Below are positions 1 through 10,658 of a stretch of DNA of 64,000 bases, piece after piece. The stretch is from Sphingosinicella sp. CPCC 101087 (GTDB lineage: Bacteria > Pseudomonadota > Alphaproteobacteria > Sphingomonadales > Sphingomonadaceae). The notes beneath the pieces were generated by a model. That model was not told the DNA's origin and searched no databases. It worked only from the letters and a program-made list of their open reading frames with translations. The DNA lies in contig NZ_SBFF01000003.1 in the NCBI RefSeq assembly GCF_004151485.1, positions 124,001-188,000 of the forward strand, read 5' to 3'. Within the stretch, counting starts at the first letter, position 1. Each line of letters starts with the position of its first letter. The position numbers and the translations under genes were made by a program.

Positions 1-962
1 GCCAGCCGCCCCGCCGGCGCAAGCCCGGCGGCGGCGACGTCACCTCGCTGGACGAGTTCCTGAAAAAGAGCCGCGCGCGCTTCGGCCGGGGGTTCCCGCC
101 GCAGGACGGGCGGCCTTATTGGCTGTACGGGCTCGTCGCCTTCGTCATTCTGTGGGTCCTGTTCACGAGCGTGCACCGGATCAGCCCGCAGGAACGCGGC
201 GTCGTCACCTTTCTCGGCGAATATAGCCGCACCATTCAGCCCGGCATCGGCTTCACCTGGCCGGCGCCGATCGGCCGAGTGGAGAAGCTCGACGTCGAGA
301 ATATCCGCACCATCACCATTCCCGAGAATACGGGAACGGAGAATCTGATCCTGACCGGCGACCAGAACGTCATCGATCTCGCTTACTCGGTGCGCTGGAA
401 CATCAAGGATCCGCAGCGCTTCCTCTTCCAGATCGCCGAGCCGGAGCAGACGATCCGCGAGGTCGCCGAAAGCGCGATGCGCGCCGTCGTCGCGCGGGTC
501 TCGCTCGACGACGCGATCGGCGCCGGCCGGTCGGACGTCGAGCAGAGCGTCGAGCAGAACATGCAGCAGCTGCTCGACGATTATGGCGCCGGCGTCCGGA
601 TCCAGGGCGTGGCGATCAACCAGTCGGTTCCGCCGGCAGCGGTGAACGAGGCCTTCCTGCAGGTCTCCGCCGCGCAGCAACAGGCGCAGAGCTACATGAA
701 CGACGCACGCGCCTATGCGCTCCAGATCACCGCCAAGGCGCAGGGCGACGCCGCCGCGTTCGAGAAGGTCTATGCCGAATTCCGCGCCGCGCCCGAAGTG
801 ACCCGGCGACGCATGTATTACGAGACGATGGAGCGGATCCTCTCCCGAGTCGACACGACCATCATCGAGGCGCCGGGCGTGACACCCTATCTCCCGCTGC
901 CCGAAGTGCAGCGGCGGCAGTCCCGGCCGCAACAGCAGCCGCAGGCGGAGCAGGCGCAATGA
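1..962 (+). CDS. hflK: HflK, FtsH protease regulatory subunit (5' end outside window)
   Basis: Stomatin/prohibitin (SPFH) membrane protein that with HflC surrounds and modulates the FtsH protease. The reading frame is open from the window edge (first complete codon at base 3), so the start lies upstream. Visible in order: a Pro/Arg/Gly-rich cytoplasmic stretch, one hydrophobic segment (about bases 120-170, YWLYGLVAFVILWVLFTS), then the SPFH core beginning RISPQERGVV and a Gln-rich tail. A GTG at 171 is not the real start because the membrane anchor precedes it. The stop overlaps the hflC start in ATGA, as expected for a co-translated hflKC pair. Identification rests on family resemblance plus this pairing. 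Confidence 0.93.
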   Translation, partial: QPPRRRKPGGGDVTSLDEFLKKSRARFGRGFPPQDGRPYWLYGLVAFVILWVLFTSVHRISPQERGVVTFLGEYSRTIQPGIGFTWPAPIGRVEKLDVENIRTITIPENTGTENLILTGDQNVIDLAYSVRWNIKDPQRFLFQIAEPEQTIREVAESAMRAVVARVSLDDAIGAGRSDVEQSVEQNMQQLLDDYGAGVRIQGVAINQSVPPAAVNEAFLQVSAAQQQAQSYMNDARAYALQITAKAQGDAAAFEKVYAEFRAAPEVTRRRMYYETMERILSRVDTTIIEAPGVTPYLPLPEVQRRQSRPQQQPQAEQAQ

Positions 963-1816
963 ACCCGATCGTCAGGAACCCGATCGCGCTGATCTTCGTC
1001 GCCATTCTGCTGCTGGTGGTGATCGGCAGCACCTTCGCGATCGTGCCCGAAACCAAGCAGGCGGTGATCGTCAGGTTCGGCGAGCCGGAGCGGATCCTCA
1101 ACCGCTACCGTCCCAACGAGATGTTCGGCGCCAGCGGCGCGGGCCTTACCGCGCGCCTGCCCTTCGTCGATCGGATCGTCTGGATCGACAAGCGCATCCA
1201 GTCGATCGAGATGGAAAACCAGCAGGTTCTCTCGACCGACCAGTTGCGGCTGCAGGTCGACGCTTATGCGCGCTATCGGATCGTCGATCCGCTGCGAATG
1301 TATATCGCGGCGCGGTCCGAGCAGAATGTCAGCGAGCAGCTTCGCCCGATTCTCGGCTCGGCCTTGCGCAACGAGCTCGGTCGGCGGCCGTTCGCGGCCC
1401 TGCTCAGCCCGGAGCGCGGGCAGATGATGGACAATATCCAGAACGCGCTCAATCGGGTCGCCGTCCAATATGGAGCGCAGATCGTCGACGTACGCATCAA
1501 GCGCGCCGACCTTCCCGACGGCACGCCGCTCGAATCCGCTTACGAGCGGATGCGCACGGCGCGCCAGCAGGAGGCGCGATCCATCCAGGCCCAGGGGCTG
1601 AAGCAGGCGCAGATCATCCGCGCCGAGGCGGACGCCGAGGCCGCGGCGACGTATGCCGGAGCGTTCAGCCAGGATCCGGCCTTCTACGATTTCTACCGCG
1701 CCATGCAGTCCTACGAAGCCAGCTTCCTCAGCAACGGGGACGCACAGGGCGGCCGGACCAACATCATCCTCTCGCCGGATAATGAGTATCTCCGGCAGTT
1801 TACCGGCCCGCGTTGA
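959..1816 (+). CDS. hflC: HflC, FtsH protease regulatory subunit
   Basis: Second SPFH partner of the HflKC complex, anchored in the inner membrane with its bulk in the periplasm. The 285-residue product starts with a single N-terminal membrane segment (about residues 8-28, ALIFVAILLLVVIGSTFAIV) followed by VPETKQAVIVRFGEP, the classic start of the HflC prohibitin domain, and ends with an Ala/Glu-rich coiled region (AEADAEAAATYA). The ATG overlaps the hflK stop by 4 nt. degP follows after 119 nt; hflKC next to a DegP-type protease is a common alphaproteobacterial arrangement and groups envelope proteolysis functions. Confidence 0.95.
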   Translation: MNPIVRNPIALIFVAILLLVVIGSTFAIVPETKQAVIVRFGEPERILNRYRPNEMFGASGAGLTARLPFVDRIVWIDKRIQSIEMENQQVLSTDQLRLQVDAYARYRIVDPLRMYIAARSEQNVSEQLRPILGSALRNELGRRPFAALLSPERGQMMDNIQNALNRVAVQYGAQIVDVRIKRADLPDGTPLESAYERMRTARQQEARSIQAQGLKQAQIIRAEADAEAAATYAGAFSQDPAFYDFYRAMQSYEASFLSNGDAQGGRTNIILSPDNEYLRQFTGPR

Positions 1817-1935
1817 GGGGCGGCCGAACGGGTCATTCAATTTCCGTTCAGCCACCCCATCTAGCCTGAGAAGCCAAGTCGGCCGGACCGCCGTTTCCCG
1901 GCGGCCCGGCCGAGACGGAGAAGGAGATCGCACAC

Positions 1936-3492
1936 GTGCGTTACGTCTATGGAGTCACAGCGGCCATTCTTCTGGGCGGAGCCGCGACGACGCTGACCCT
2001 GAATCCCGTCGGCGCGCAGACGGCGCAGAACGAGCCGGGAGCCATTGCGGCGGCGACGCCGCGGCCTGGGGCGCCGATGAGCTTCGCCGACCTGGCTGAG
2101 CGCCTCCAGCCTGCCGTCGTGAACATCTCCACCCGGCAGAGCGTGCAGGTTCAGCAGCGCCGGCTGCCGCCGGGCCTGGAAGAATTTTTCCGCCGCTTCG
2201 GCGCGCCGATCCCGGAGGGCGAAGGTGACGGCTCCGTCACCCAGCGCGGCGGATCCTTGGGCTCCGGTTTCATCATTTCTCCGGACGGCTATATCGTGAC
2301 CAACAATCACGTCGTCGCGCCGGCCCGGTCGGACGCCGTCGTCGAGCAGATCACCGTCACGCTGGCGGACCGGACCGAATATGAAGCGGAGGTCGTCGGC
2401 CGCGACGAGCTTTCCGACCTGGCCGTCCTGAAGGTCAATGCGGACCAGCCGCTACCCTTCGTCCGTTTCGGCGATTCGACCCAGGTGCGGGTCGGCGACT
2501 GGGTGGTGGCGATCGGCAACCCGTTCGGCCTCGGCGGCACCGTGACCGCCGGCATCGTCTCGGCCGTCCACCGCAATATCGGCGCCAGCCTTTATGATCG
2601 CTACATCCAGACCGATGCCTCGATCAACTCGGGCAATTCGGGCGGGCCTATGTTCGATCTCAACGGCAACGTCATCGGCATCAACACGGCCTTGATCTCG
2701 CCCACCGGCGGCAATGTCGGCATCGGCTTTGCGATTCCGGCAGAGCAGGTCCGCCCGGTGGTCGAGGCGCTGCGCCAGGGCGAACGCGTGCGGCGCGGTT
2801 ATGTCGGCGTCGGGCTCCAGTCGATAGATGAGGGAGTCGCTGCGGCACTCGGCATCGATCGCAACCGCGGCGAACTGATCCGGACGGTAACGCCCGGCGG
2901 GCCCGCCGATCGCGCCGGCGTTCGTCAGGGCGATGTTGTGATCAGCGTCGCCGGCCAGCCCGTCACGCCCGATCAGACGCTCGCTTATCTCGTCTCCCGC
3001 CAACCGGTCGGTTCGCGCGTCCCGTTCGAGCTCATTCGCGATGGCCAGCGTCGGACCGTGACCGTCACCATTGCCGAACGCCCGACGGAGGACGAACTCG
3101 CGCGGCTCAACAATCTCGAGCCGGACGAGCCTTCGGTTCCCGAGCCGGGCAAGGAGGATGAGCAGTCCGCCGGGCAACGTTCCACCCAGGGCAGCCTCGG
3201 CCTCAGCGTCCAGACCCTGACCCCCGACATCGCCCGGCGTCTGCAGATTTCGGAGCCCGGCCTGCGCGGAGTCGTTGTGGCCGCGGTCGATCCGGAGAGC
3301 GATGCCGGCCAGAAGGGCATCCGCGCTGGCGACGTCATCCTGTCGATCAATCAGACGGTGACGCCGACTCCCGAGGCGGCCGCCCAGGTGATCGCGGCCG
3401 CGCGCCGCGCCGGCCGGAACACGGTGCTGTTGCTGGTGCGGCGCGGCAATACGCCGCCGGCCTTCATCGGCGTCGAGCTGACCCGGGGCTGA
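1936..3492 (+). CDS. degP: Do-type periplasmic serine protease DegP/DegQ
   Basis: 518-residue HtrA-family protease/chaperone that degrades or refolds damaged periplasmic proteins. It has a signal peptide (residues 1-28, cleavage near VGAQ), a trypsin-like domain with triad H125 (TNNHVV), D161 (SDLAVL) and S235 (GNSGGP), then two PDZ domains (about 285-380 and 420-515). The start is GTG at 1936, preceded by AAGGAG at 1921-1926. DegP, DegQ and MucD-type paralogues cannot be separated by eye, so the symbol is the generic one. Length and architecture are normal for the family. A hairpin follows the stop. Confidence 0.93.
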   Translation: MRYVYGVTAAILLGGAATTLTLNPVGAQTAQNEPGAIAAATPRPGAPMSFADLAERLQPAVVNISTRQSVQVQQRRLPPGLEEFFRRFGAPIPEGEGDGSVTQRGGSLGSGFIISPDGYIVTNNHVVAPARSDAVVEQITVTLADRTEYEAEVVGRDELSDLAVLKVNADQPLPFVRFGDSTQVRVGDWVVAIGNPFGLGGTVTAGIVSAVHRNIGASLYDRYIQTDASINSGNSGGPMFDLNGNVIGINTALISPTGGNVGIGFAIPAEQVRPVVEALRQGERVRRGYVGVGLQSIDEGVAAALGIDRNRGELIRTVTPGGPADRAGVRQGDVVISVAGQPVTPDQTLAYLVSRQPVGSRVPFELIRDGQRRTVTVTIAERPTEDELARLNNLEPDEPSVPEPGKEDEQSAGQRSTQGSLGLSVQTLTPDIARRLQISEPGLRGVVVAAVDPESDAGQKGIRAGDVILSINQTVTPTPEAAAQVIAAARRAGRNTVLLLVRRGNTPPAFIGVELTRG

Positions 3493-3509
3493 CCTGACTC
3501 GGATCTCGG

Positions 3510-3543
3510 TTCCGTCGTCCCGACCGATGTCGGAACGACGGAA
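3510..3543. terminator. Hairpin between convergent degP and panE-like gene
   Basis: TTCCGTCGTCCCGA (3510-3523) pairs with TCGGAACGACGGAA (3530-3543) around a 6-nt loop. The 14-bp stem has one G-T position. It sits between two convergent genes and could end transcription from both sides. There is no strong T tract, so factor-independent activity is uncertain. Confidence 0.6.
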
Positions 3544-3563
3544 CTAAGTGATGGTGCGCCGGG

Positions 3564-4592
3564 CTAGTAGCCGAAGCCGGGGAGGGCGCGCCCCTCCAGC
3601 ACATGCTCGCGCAATTCGTCGGAGCTCCAGCTTCTCTCGACTCCAGCCTCAGCCTGCTTGACCAGGGCGACGATCCGCTCGTTGACCGGGGCGCGGCGGC
3701 CGAGACGCCTGGCGAGCGCGACCACTTCGCCGTTGAGCCAATCGATTTCGGTCGGCCGGCCGGCAGCGAAATCGTCGGCCATCGAGGAACGGGCGCGGGC
3801 GTCGATCTTCTGGGTCTTGAGGACGACCCGGCGGAACAGGAAGTCCGGCGCGGCGATAACGTGCGGCAGCAGCTTGGGCGGAAACGGTCCGATCTGGGCA
3901 GGGCGGATTCCCGCTGCTTCGAGCAGTTCGAGCGCCTCGACCTGCGAAGCCGCCACGATCCGGCGATAGCCGCGCTCGCCCAACTGCTCGAGCAGGGTCC
4001 GGCCCGACAGCGCGTTGACCGCATTGTTGAGGTTGATCAGCAGCTTTCCCCAGGCAACGCCGATCATGTCGTTGGATAATCGCAGCGCGCCGGGGCCGTG
4101 GCCTGAAGCTTCGGCAAGGCCGCGAGTCGCCGGATGGTCCTCCGCCCAGAGCATTCCCGTGACGCCCTTGTGCCAGCGTCCATTGCCGAGCCGCGCGACA
4201 TTGAACGGAACCATGCCCCGGAGCACGGTGAATGCGGGAAGCGCCGACTTCAGCCGGTCTGCATTGCCGATGCCGTTCTGGAAGCTGATCAGTACCGCGT
4301 CGCGCCGCGCATGCTTTCTGATCTCCTTCGCCGCCTCATCGGTGGCGTGGCTCTTGACGCACAAGGCGACCAGGTCGGCTTTGGCCATCGCGCGGGGATT
4401 GGTAGAGAATTCGACCTCGTCCGGCCGCGCTTCGATCCGCCGGCCTTCGCTGTCGGTGGCGGTCAGGCCGTTGGCGGCGATTTCGTCCCTGACGCTCCGG
4501 CGGCCGATCAGCACGACGTCGAGTCCGGCGGCGGCCCATGCGGCGCCGATATAGCAGCCTACCGACCCGGCCCCCATGATGGCGATTCGCAT
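3564..4592 (-). CDS. panE: 2-dehydropantoate 2-reductase (ketopantoate reductase) family
   Basis: 342-residue NADPH-dependent reductase of the PanE/ApbA family, which reduces ketopantoate to pantoate in pantothenate/CoA synthesis. The N-terminal Rossmann motif MRIAIMGAGSVGCYIGAA and the downstream ALCVKSHAT and SFQNGIGN motifs are typical of the family. It lies 9 nt downstream of queF on the same strand, probably one transcript. PanB, the preceding pathway enzyme, is encoded at the other end of this window (59368). Some PanE homologues act on other 2-oxo acids, so the substrate is inferred. Confidence 0.82.
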   Translation of the reverse strand: MRIAIMGAGSVGCYIGAAWAAAGLDVVLIGRRSVRDEIAANGLTATDSEGRRIEARPDEVEFSTNPRAMAKADLVALCVKSHATDEAAKEIRKHARRDAVLISFQNGIGNADRLKSALPAFTVLRGMVPFNVARLGNGRWHKGVTGMLWAEDHPATRGLAEASGHGPGALRLSNDMIGVAWGKLLINLNNAVNALSGRTLLEQLGERGYRRIVAASQVEALELLEAAGIRPAQIGPFPPKLLPHVIAAPDFLFRRVVLKTQKIDARARSSMADDFAAGRPTEIDWLNGEVVALARRLGRRAPVNERIVALVKQAEAGVERSWSSDELREHVLEGRALPGFGY

Positions 4593-4601
4593 GGCGGCAG
4601 A

Positions 4602-5048
4602 TCAGCCCCGGCCGCGATAGGCCGGTACGCCCTGATCCGGGATCCATAGGCCGGCGGGAGGCTCGCCGGACTGCCAGAAGACGTCGATCGGCATCCCGCC
4701 CCGCGGATACCAATAGCCGCCGATGCGCAGCCACAGGGGCTTCATTTCTGCCTGGAGGCGTTCGGCGATGCCGACCGTCACAGCCTCGTGGAAGCCGCAA
4801 TGGTTGCGGAAGGCGGCGAGGAACAGCTTCAGCGACTTGGATTCGACGATCGTCTCGGCGGGAGCATAATCGATGACGATGTGGGCGAAATCCGGCTGTC
4901 CGGTGACCGGGCAGAGGGAGGTGAATTCGGGCGCCGTGAACCGCACCAGATAGGGGTGTCCCAGTCGCGGATTGGGGACGTAATCGAGCTTCGCCTCCTC
5001 GGGGGAGGCGGGCAGTGCGCTGGTCCGGCCGAGATGGGTCAGGTCCAT
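4602..5048 (-). CDS. queF: NADPH-dependent 7-cyano-7-deazaguanine reductase QueF
   Basis: 148-residue unimodular QueF, which reduces preQ0 to preQ1 in queuosine tRNA-modification synthesis. The diagnostic residues are present: nucleophilic C46 in [14 protein letters not shown]53, and the family signature ESKSLKLF at 69-76. The T-fold protein is of usual length for the short QueF type. It is transcribed divergently from the gene at 5129 and precedes the panE-like gene. I looked for a preQ1 riboswitch in the 80-nt divergent gap and saw no convincing one. Confidence 0.93.
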   Translation of the reverse strand: MDLTHLGRTSALPASPEEAKLDYVPNPRLGHPYLVRFTAPEFTSLCPVTGQPDFAHIVIDYAPAETIVESKSLKLFLAAFRNHCGFHEAVTVGIAERLQAEMKPLWLRIGGYWYPRGGMPIDVFWQSGEPPAGLWIPDQGVPAYRGRG

Positions 5049-5128
5049 GGGGCTGCTCTAGCCATTCGGCAGCTCCCTGTCATGACCTCCGCATTGGCGG
5101 GGCCATCGGCCTCGGCTAGGGGAATGGG

Positions 5129-6199
5129 ATGGAATCGCCGCCGATCTTCACGCGACGAGGCGCCGTCTTTTCCTCCTGGCTGGGACTCGCGCTGGCCGCG
5201 GGCGCGGCGGTGGTGCTGCTCTGGTTCATGCAGAAGGTCGTCACGGCGCTCTTGATGCTGTTCTTCGCGGTGGTGGTCGCGATCGCCCTCTCGGCAGCGG
5301 TCAACTGGTTCATCCGCCGCGGCCTGGAGCGCCGATGGGCAGCCTTGCTCACGCTCCTCCTCTTCTTCGCCACGATCGGGCTGCTGGGCGCGCTGGTGAT
5401 CCCGCCGATGGTGAGCCAGCTTCTCCTCCTCACGCGGGAGCTTCCGGCCTTCGTTGCGAGCCTTCAGGCGCAGATGGCCTCGCTGCTCGACCGCTATCCC
5501 GATCTGCAGCCGTTCATCGGCGGCAACGGCGCCGCCGCCGAAGCCGGGCCAAGTGCGCTGGAGCTGTTCCGCGGCGTCAGCGGCATCTCGCTGTCGCTGC
5601 TTGCCGGTCTCGCTTTCACCCTGATCTTCTTCACCACCGTCGCCTACATCGTTGTCGATCCGCGGCCGATGATCCGGGCTTATTATGCCAGCCTTCCGCT
5701 CGCCCATCGCCGCGCCGGCATGCGCGCCTATCGCCGCGCCAGCACGGCGGTGATCGGCTGGACGGAGGCGAGCCTGGTGGTCGGAGCCATCCAGGCGGTG
5801 GCGGTCTTTGCCTTCCTGACCGCGATGGAGATTCCCGGCGCCCTGGTCTGGGCGGCACTCGCCTTCTTCGCCGATTTCATCCCGCGAATCGGCGGCTATG
5901 TCATGGCGGTGCCGCCGGTCATCCTGTCGCTCACCCTCGGTCCGCTGACCGCCGTCTGGGTCGCCCTCTTCTATCTCGTCAGCAACGAGATACTCGGCAG
6001 CGTCGTCGCCCCGAAGATACGGGGCGCCAGGATGCAGCTCCATCCGGTGCTGCTGATCTTCTTCACGCTGGCCTTCGCGCTCGCCTTCGGCCTCCTCGGA
6101 GCGATCGTCGCGACGCCGGCGGCCGCCTTCGCTTCCGCTTATTACAGCGAATTCTATCTCCGGCGCCCCTTGCCGCGAACCGCCGTCACCGGCGCCTGA
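5129..6199 (+). CDS. AI-2E family (PerM/TqsA-like) membrane protein
   Basis: 356-residue polytopic inner-membrane protein of the AI-2E transporter superfamily. Two N-terminal membrane helices (about 15-35 and 35-60), a third near 68-90, a soluble segment (about 95-150), then five or so C-terminal helices. The region FADFIPRIGGYVMAVPPVI matches the conserved central motif of the family (F-x-P-x-x-G). Substrates differ among members (autoinducer-2, ions, unknown), so no specific function is claimed. The ATG at 5129 has a purine-rich sequence (AGGGGA) upstream. Confidence 0.85.
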   Translation: MESPPIFTRRGAVFSSWLGLALAAGAAVVLLWFMQKVVTALLMLFFAVVVAIALSAAVNWFIRRGLERRWAALLTLLLFFATIGLLGALVIPPMVSQLLLLTRELPAFVASLQAQMASLLDRYPDLQPFIGGNGAAAEAGPSALELFRGVSGISLSLLAGLAFTLIFFTTVAYIVVDPRPMIRAYYASLPLAHRRAGMRAYRRASTAVIGWTEASLVVGAIQAVAVFAFLTAMEIPGALVWAALAFFADFIPRIGGYVMAVPPVILSLTLGPLTAVWVALFYLVSNEILGSVVAPKIRGARMQLHPVLLIFFTLAFALAFGLLGAIVATPAAAFASAYYSEFYLRRPLPRTAVTGA

Positions 6200-6266
6200 A
6201 CGGCTTTTGCCCCGGCGGTGGACGTGCCATAGGATCGGCGGTCCGACTTTCCCGGGGGAATCAGCC

Positions 6267-7775
6267 TTGATCAAACGCCGTCTTTCCGCCCTGCTCATGC
6301 TCGCCCTTGCGACCGGCCTCACGGGCGCCGTCGCCGCGCAGGAACCTCCCGCCGCCGAGAAGGCCAAGGGCCCCCCTGCCGATCGCGAGCCGGTCGTCTC
6401 GGTCACGCGCCATTCGGGCACGTTCGGAGGGCAGCGCATCTCCTATACCGCCACCACGGGCGAAACCTTCCTGCGCGCCGAAGACGGCACGCCCCGTGCG
6501 TCGATCTTCTCGGTCTCCTATGTGCGCGAGCCGCGCGACTCCAGCCGGCCCGTCACCTTCCTGTTCAATGGCGGGCCCGGCTCGGGATCGGTGTGGCTCC
6601 ACATGGGCGCCTTCGGCCCTCGCCGCGTCGCCATCCCCTCGGACGGCACGGACGACGGGGCGCCGCCTTATCCGATCGTCGACAATCCCGAGAGCCTGCT
6701 CGACGTCACCGACATCGTGTTCATCGATCCGGTCGGCACCGGGTTCAGTCACGCGCTCGGGGAGACCGATCCGACCGATTATTGGGGCGTCACCAAGGAC
6801 GCCCGCTCGATCGCCCAGTTCATCCGGCTGTGGCTGAACGAGAATGACCGCTGGAACTCGCCCAAATATCTCGGCGGCGAGAGCTATGGCACGACCCGCA
6901 CGGCGGCCGTCCTCAACCAGCTGGAAGGCGCCTATAACGATGTCAGCCTGAACGGTATCATCCTGATCTCCACGGTGCTCGATCTCGGCGCCGGCGCCGA
7001 CACGCCGGGCAACGAGATGACCCACATCCTCAATCTGCCCTCGATGGCGGCGACCGCGCTCTATCACGGCAAGGCTCAGGCGCCGTCGGTCGAGCAGTTC
7101 GTGGAGGAGGCGCGTCGCTTCGCGACCGGCCCTTATGCCCATGCCCTGCTCCAGGGTGCCGCCCTGGGCGCCGAGGAACGCGCCTCGGTCCGGAGTGAGC
7201 TGGCCCGCTTCACGGGCCTTTCCGAGACCTATCTCGAGCAGGCCGACCTGCGCGTCACGCCGTCCCGTTTCTACAAGGAGCTGCTGCGCGACCGGGGCGT
7301 CACCATCGGCCGGCTCGACAGCCGCTACACCGGCCGGGACTATGACAATGCCGGCGAGACTCCGGACAACGATCCCAGTTTCTTCGGAATCGACGCCGGC
7401 TACACCGCCGCGATCAACCAGCATGTGCGCGAGGTGCTGGAGTTCAGGACCGACCGCTCCTACGTCACCATCGGCTCGGTCGGCCCCTGGGACTGGCGGC
7501 TCGGCGGCGGCCGCGACAATGACGTCTATGTCAACGTCGCGCCCTATATCGGCCGCGCGCTGAGGGAGAATAGCGGCCTTCGCGTGTTCGTCGGCCAGGG
7601 CTATTACGATTTCGCCACGCCCTTCTTCGCCGCCGAATATGCGCTGAGCCGGACCGGAATCCCGCAGGATCGGATCCATTGGGAATATTATGGGTCTGGT
7701 CACATGATGTACGTGCGCGACGAAGACCGAGTGAAGCTGAGCGAGGACGTGCGGGCCTTCATCCGGAATCGATGA
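6267..7775 (+). CDS. Secreted serine carboxypeptidase, peptidase family S10
   Basis: 502-residue exported S10-family peptidase that would remove C-terminal residues from peptides in the periplasm. The TTG at 6267 is chosen over an upstream in-frame ATG (6207) because it directly begins a signal peptide (IKRRLSALLMLALATG to AVAAQ) and has a GGGGGA box at 6254-6259. NGGPGSGS (about 101-108) and nucleophile S206 in GGESYGTT are S10 hallmarks; the C-terminal GSGHMMY supplies the catalytic His. The stop overlaps the next gene in ATGA, indicating translational coupling to the SDR gene. Confidence 0.88.
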   Translation: MIKRRLSALLMLALATGLTGAVAAQEPPAAEKAKGPPADREPVVSVTRHSGTFGGQRISYTATTGETFLRAEDGTPRASIFSVSYVREPRDSSRPVTFLFNGGPGSGSVWLHMGAFGPRRVAIPSDGTDDGAPPYPIVDNPESLLDVTDIVFIDPVGTGFSHALGETDPTDYWGVTKDARSIAQFIRLWLNENDRWNSPKYLGGESYGTTRTAAVLNQLEGAYNDVSLNGIILISTVLDLGAGADTPGNEMTHILNLPSMAATALYHGKAQAPSVEQFVEEARRFATGPYAHALLQGAALGAEERASVRSELARFTGLSETYLEQADLRVTPSRFYKELLRDRGVTIGRLDSRYTGRDYDNAGETPDNDPSFFGIDAGYTAAINQHVREVLEFRTDRSYVTIGSVGPWDWRLGGGRDNDVYVNVAPYIGRALRENSGLRVFVGQGYYDFATPFFAAEYALSRTGIPQDRIHWEYYGSGHMMYVRDEDRVKLSEDVRAFIRNR

Positions 7776-8557
7776 CGATGGATCTCGGAATATCCGGCCG
7801 AAACGCGATCGTCTGCGCCTCCAGCCGCGGCCTCGGCCGCGCCTGCGCCGAGGCGCTGGCGCGCGCCGGAGTGCGGGTCGTCGTCAACGGTCGCGATCCG
7901 GAACGGCTCGCCCGCGTGCGCGACGAGATCGCCGCTTCCACGGGGACCGAGATCCTCGCCGTCGCCGCCGACGTCTCGACGGCCGAAGGGCGCGAGGCGC
8001 TGATCGGCGCGCTTCCGCAGGTGGACATTCTCGTCAACAACAATGGCGGGCCGCCGCCGCGCGACTTTCGGAAGGTCGATCACGACGCGCTGATCGCCGG
8101 CCTCGAGGCGAACATGATCGCGCCGATCGCTCTGATCCAGTCCGTCGTCGACGGGATGGCGGAGCGCGGTTTCGGGCGGATCGTCAACATCACCTCGGGT
8201 TCGGTAAAGGCGCCGCTCGCCGGACTCGACCTGTCCAGCGGCGCCCGCGCCGGGCTGACCGGCTTCGTCGCCGGCGTCGCCCGCTCGGTCGCCCGCTCGA
8301 ACGTAACGATCAACAATCTCCTGCCCGGCGCGTTCGACACCGACCGGATCGCGGCATTGATGAACGATCAGGCGCGGCAGAGCGGCCGCAGCGCCGACGA
8401 GATCCGCGGGCAGCGCGAGCGCTCGATTCCGGCCGGCCGCTTCGGACGGCCGGCCGAGTTCGGCGCCGCCTGCGCCTTCCTCTGCTCGGCCGATGCCGGC
8501 TACATCACCGGCCAGAGCATCCTGATCGACGGCGGGGCGTTTCCGGGCATTCTCTGA
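7772..8557 (+). CDS. SDR-fold protein lacking the YxxxK catalytic pair
   Basis: 261-residue short-chain dehydrogenase/reductase-like protein. The coenzyme-binding part is recognisable (IVCASSRGLGRA near 13-24, VNNNGG near 88-93) and the C-terminus has the usual GQSILIDGG. At the catalytic site, where classical SDRs have Tyr-x-x-x-Lys, it has SSGAR (155-159), so Tyr is Ser and Lys is Arg. An SDR subgroup of this kind occurs among 3-oxoacyl-ACP-reductase-like proteins, but its chemistry is unclear to me. Start at the ATG (7772) overlapping the S10 peptidase stop; ATG 7778 is an alternative. Confidence 0.82.
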   Translation: MTMDLGISGRNAIVCASSRGLGRACAEALARAGVRVVVNGRDPERLARVRDEIAASTGTEILAVAADVSTAEGREALIGALPQVDILVNNNGGPPPRDFRKVDHDALIAGLEANMIAPIALIQSVVDGMAERGFGRIVNITSGSVKAPLAGLDLSSGARAGLTGFVAGVARSVARSNVTINNLLPGAFDTDRIAALMNDQARQSGRSADEIRGQRERSIPAGRFGRPAEFGAACAFLCSADAGYITGQSILIDGGAFPGIL

Positions 8558-8649
8558 GAGACTTCCTGCGGTCCGTCCGCACGACGATCCCAGGGATTCC
8601 CTTCCGGGGGAGAATGACGTTAGTGGTCCCGCAGACGCCGGAGGTGTGA

Positions 8650-9488
8650 ATGGATTCCCTGGTTTCGACGGAGTGGCTCGAACGAGAGCTCGGCGCCGAA
8701 GATCTGCGCATCATCGACGCCAGCTTCTTCCTGCCCGGTTCCGGCCGGGATGCGCGGGCCGAGCATGAACAGGCGCACGTTCCGGGCGCCCTGTTCCTCG
8801 ACCTGGACGAGGTGAGCGACGCCGACAGCCCGTTCCCTCATATGCTTCCGCCGGCCCACAAATTCGTCAGCCGGATGCAGTCGCTGGGTGCTCGCGATGG
8901 CGCCCGCTTCGTCGTCTACGACAATTCGCCGCTGCACAGCGCAGCGCGGCTCTGGTGGATGTTGCGGGCCTTCGGTGCCCATCACGTCGCTCTGCTCGAT
9001 GGCGGATTCCAGAAATGGACTGCCGAAGGCCGGCCGGTGGAAAGCGGGCACAAGGCTCATCGCCACGGCCACTTCAGCGCGAGGTTCGACGAGACGACGG
9101 TCGCTTCAAAATCCGATCTGCTCCAGCTTGTCGACGCGGGCAGCCACGAGATCGTCGACGCCCGCTCCGCCGAGCGCTATGCCGGCGCCGAGCCGGAGCC
9201 GCGGCCCGGCCTCGCTTCGGGCCACATTCCGGGATCGCGCAACCTGCCGCAGGCGAGCCTGTTCAATGCCGACAATAGCTGGAAGCGGGACGAGGCGCTG
9301 CGCGCGGCCTTCGATGCCGCCGGGGTCGATCTCGGCAAGCCTATGGTGACGACCTGCGGGTCGGGCGTTACCGCGGCCGTCCTGCTGTTCGGCGCGCATC
9401 TGCTCGGCAAGCAGGACGTCCGGCTCTATGACGGCAGCTGGTCCGAATGGGGCGCCGACCCCGACACGCCGAAGGCGAAGGGAGTAGC

Positions 9489-9492
<4 letters not shown>
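8650..9492 (+). CDS. sseA: 3-mercaptopyruvate sulfurtransferase
   Basis: 280-residue protein with two rhodanese domains (about 5-135 and 155-275). The active-site loop CGSGVTA, with C236, is the mercaptopyruvate-sulfurtransferase form rather than thiosulfate sulfurtransferase (CRKGVTA). It transfers sulfur from 3-mercaptopyruvate to thiophilic acceptors. The stop overlaps the metC start by 4 nt (ATGA), so the two sulfur-amino-acid enzymes are probably translated together. The 92-nt leader upstream contains no riboswitch I could recognise. Confidence 0.92.

Positions 9493-10654
<1,162 letters not shown>

Positions 10655-10658
<4 letters not shown>

Noticed and set aside
5049-5128. Possible preQ1 riboswitch upstream of queF
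   Set aside because: The 80-nt gap shows no preQ1-type hairpin plus A-rich tail pairing with the ribosome-binding site.
8558-8649. Possible SAM-type riboswitch before sseA-metC
   Set aside because: Only short imperfect stems (such as TGCGG/CCGCA) are visible and no consensus core was recognised.
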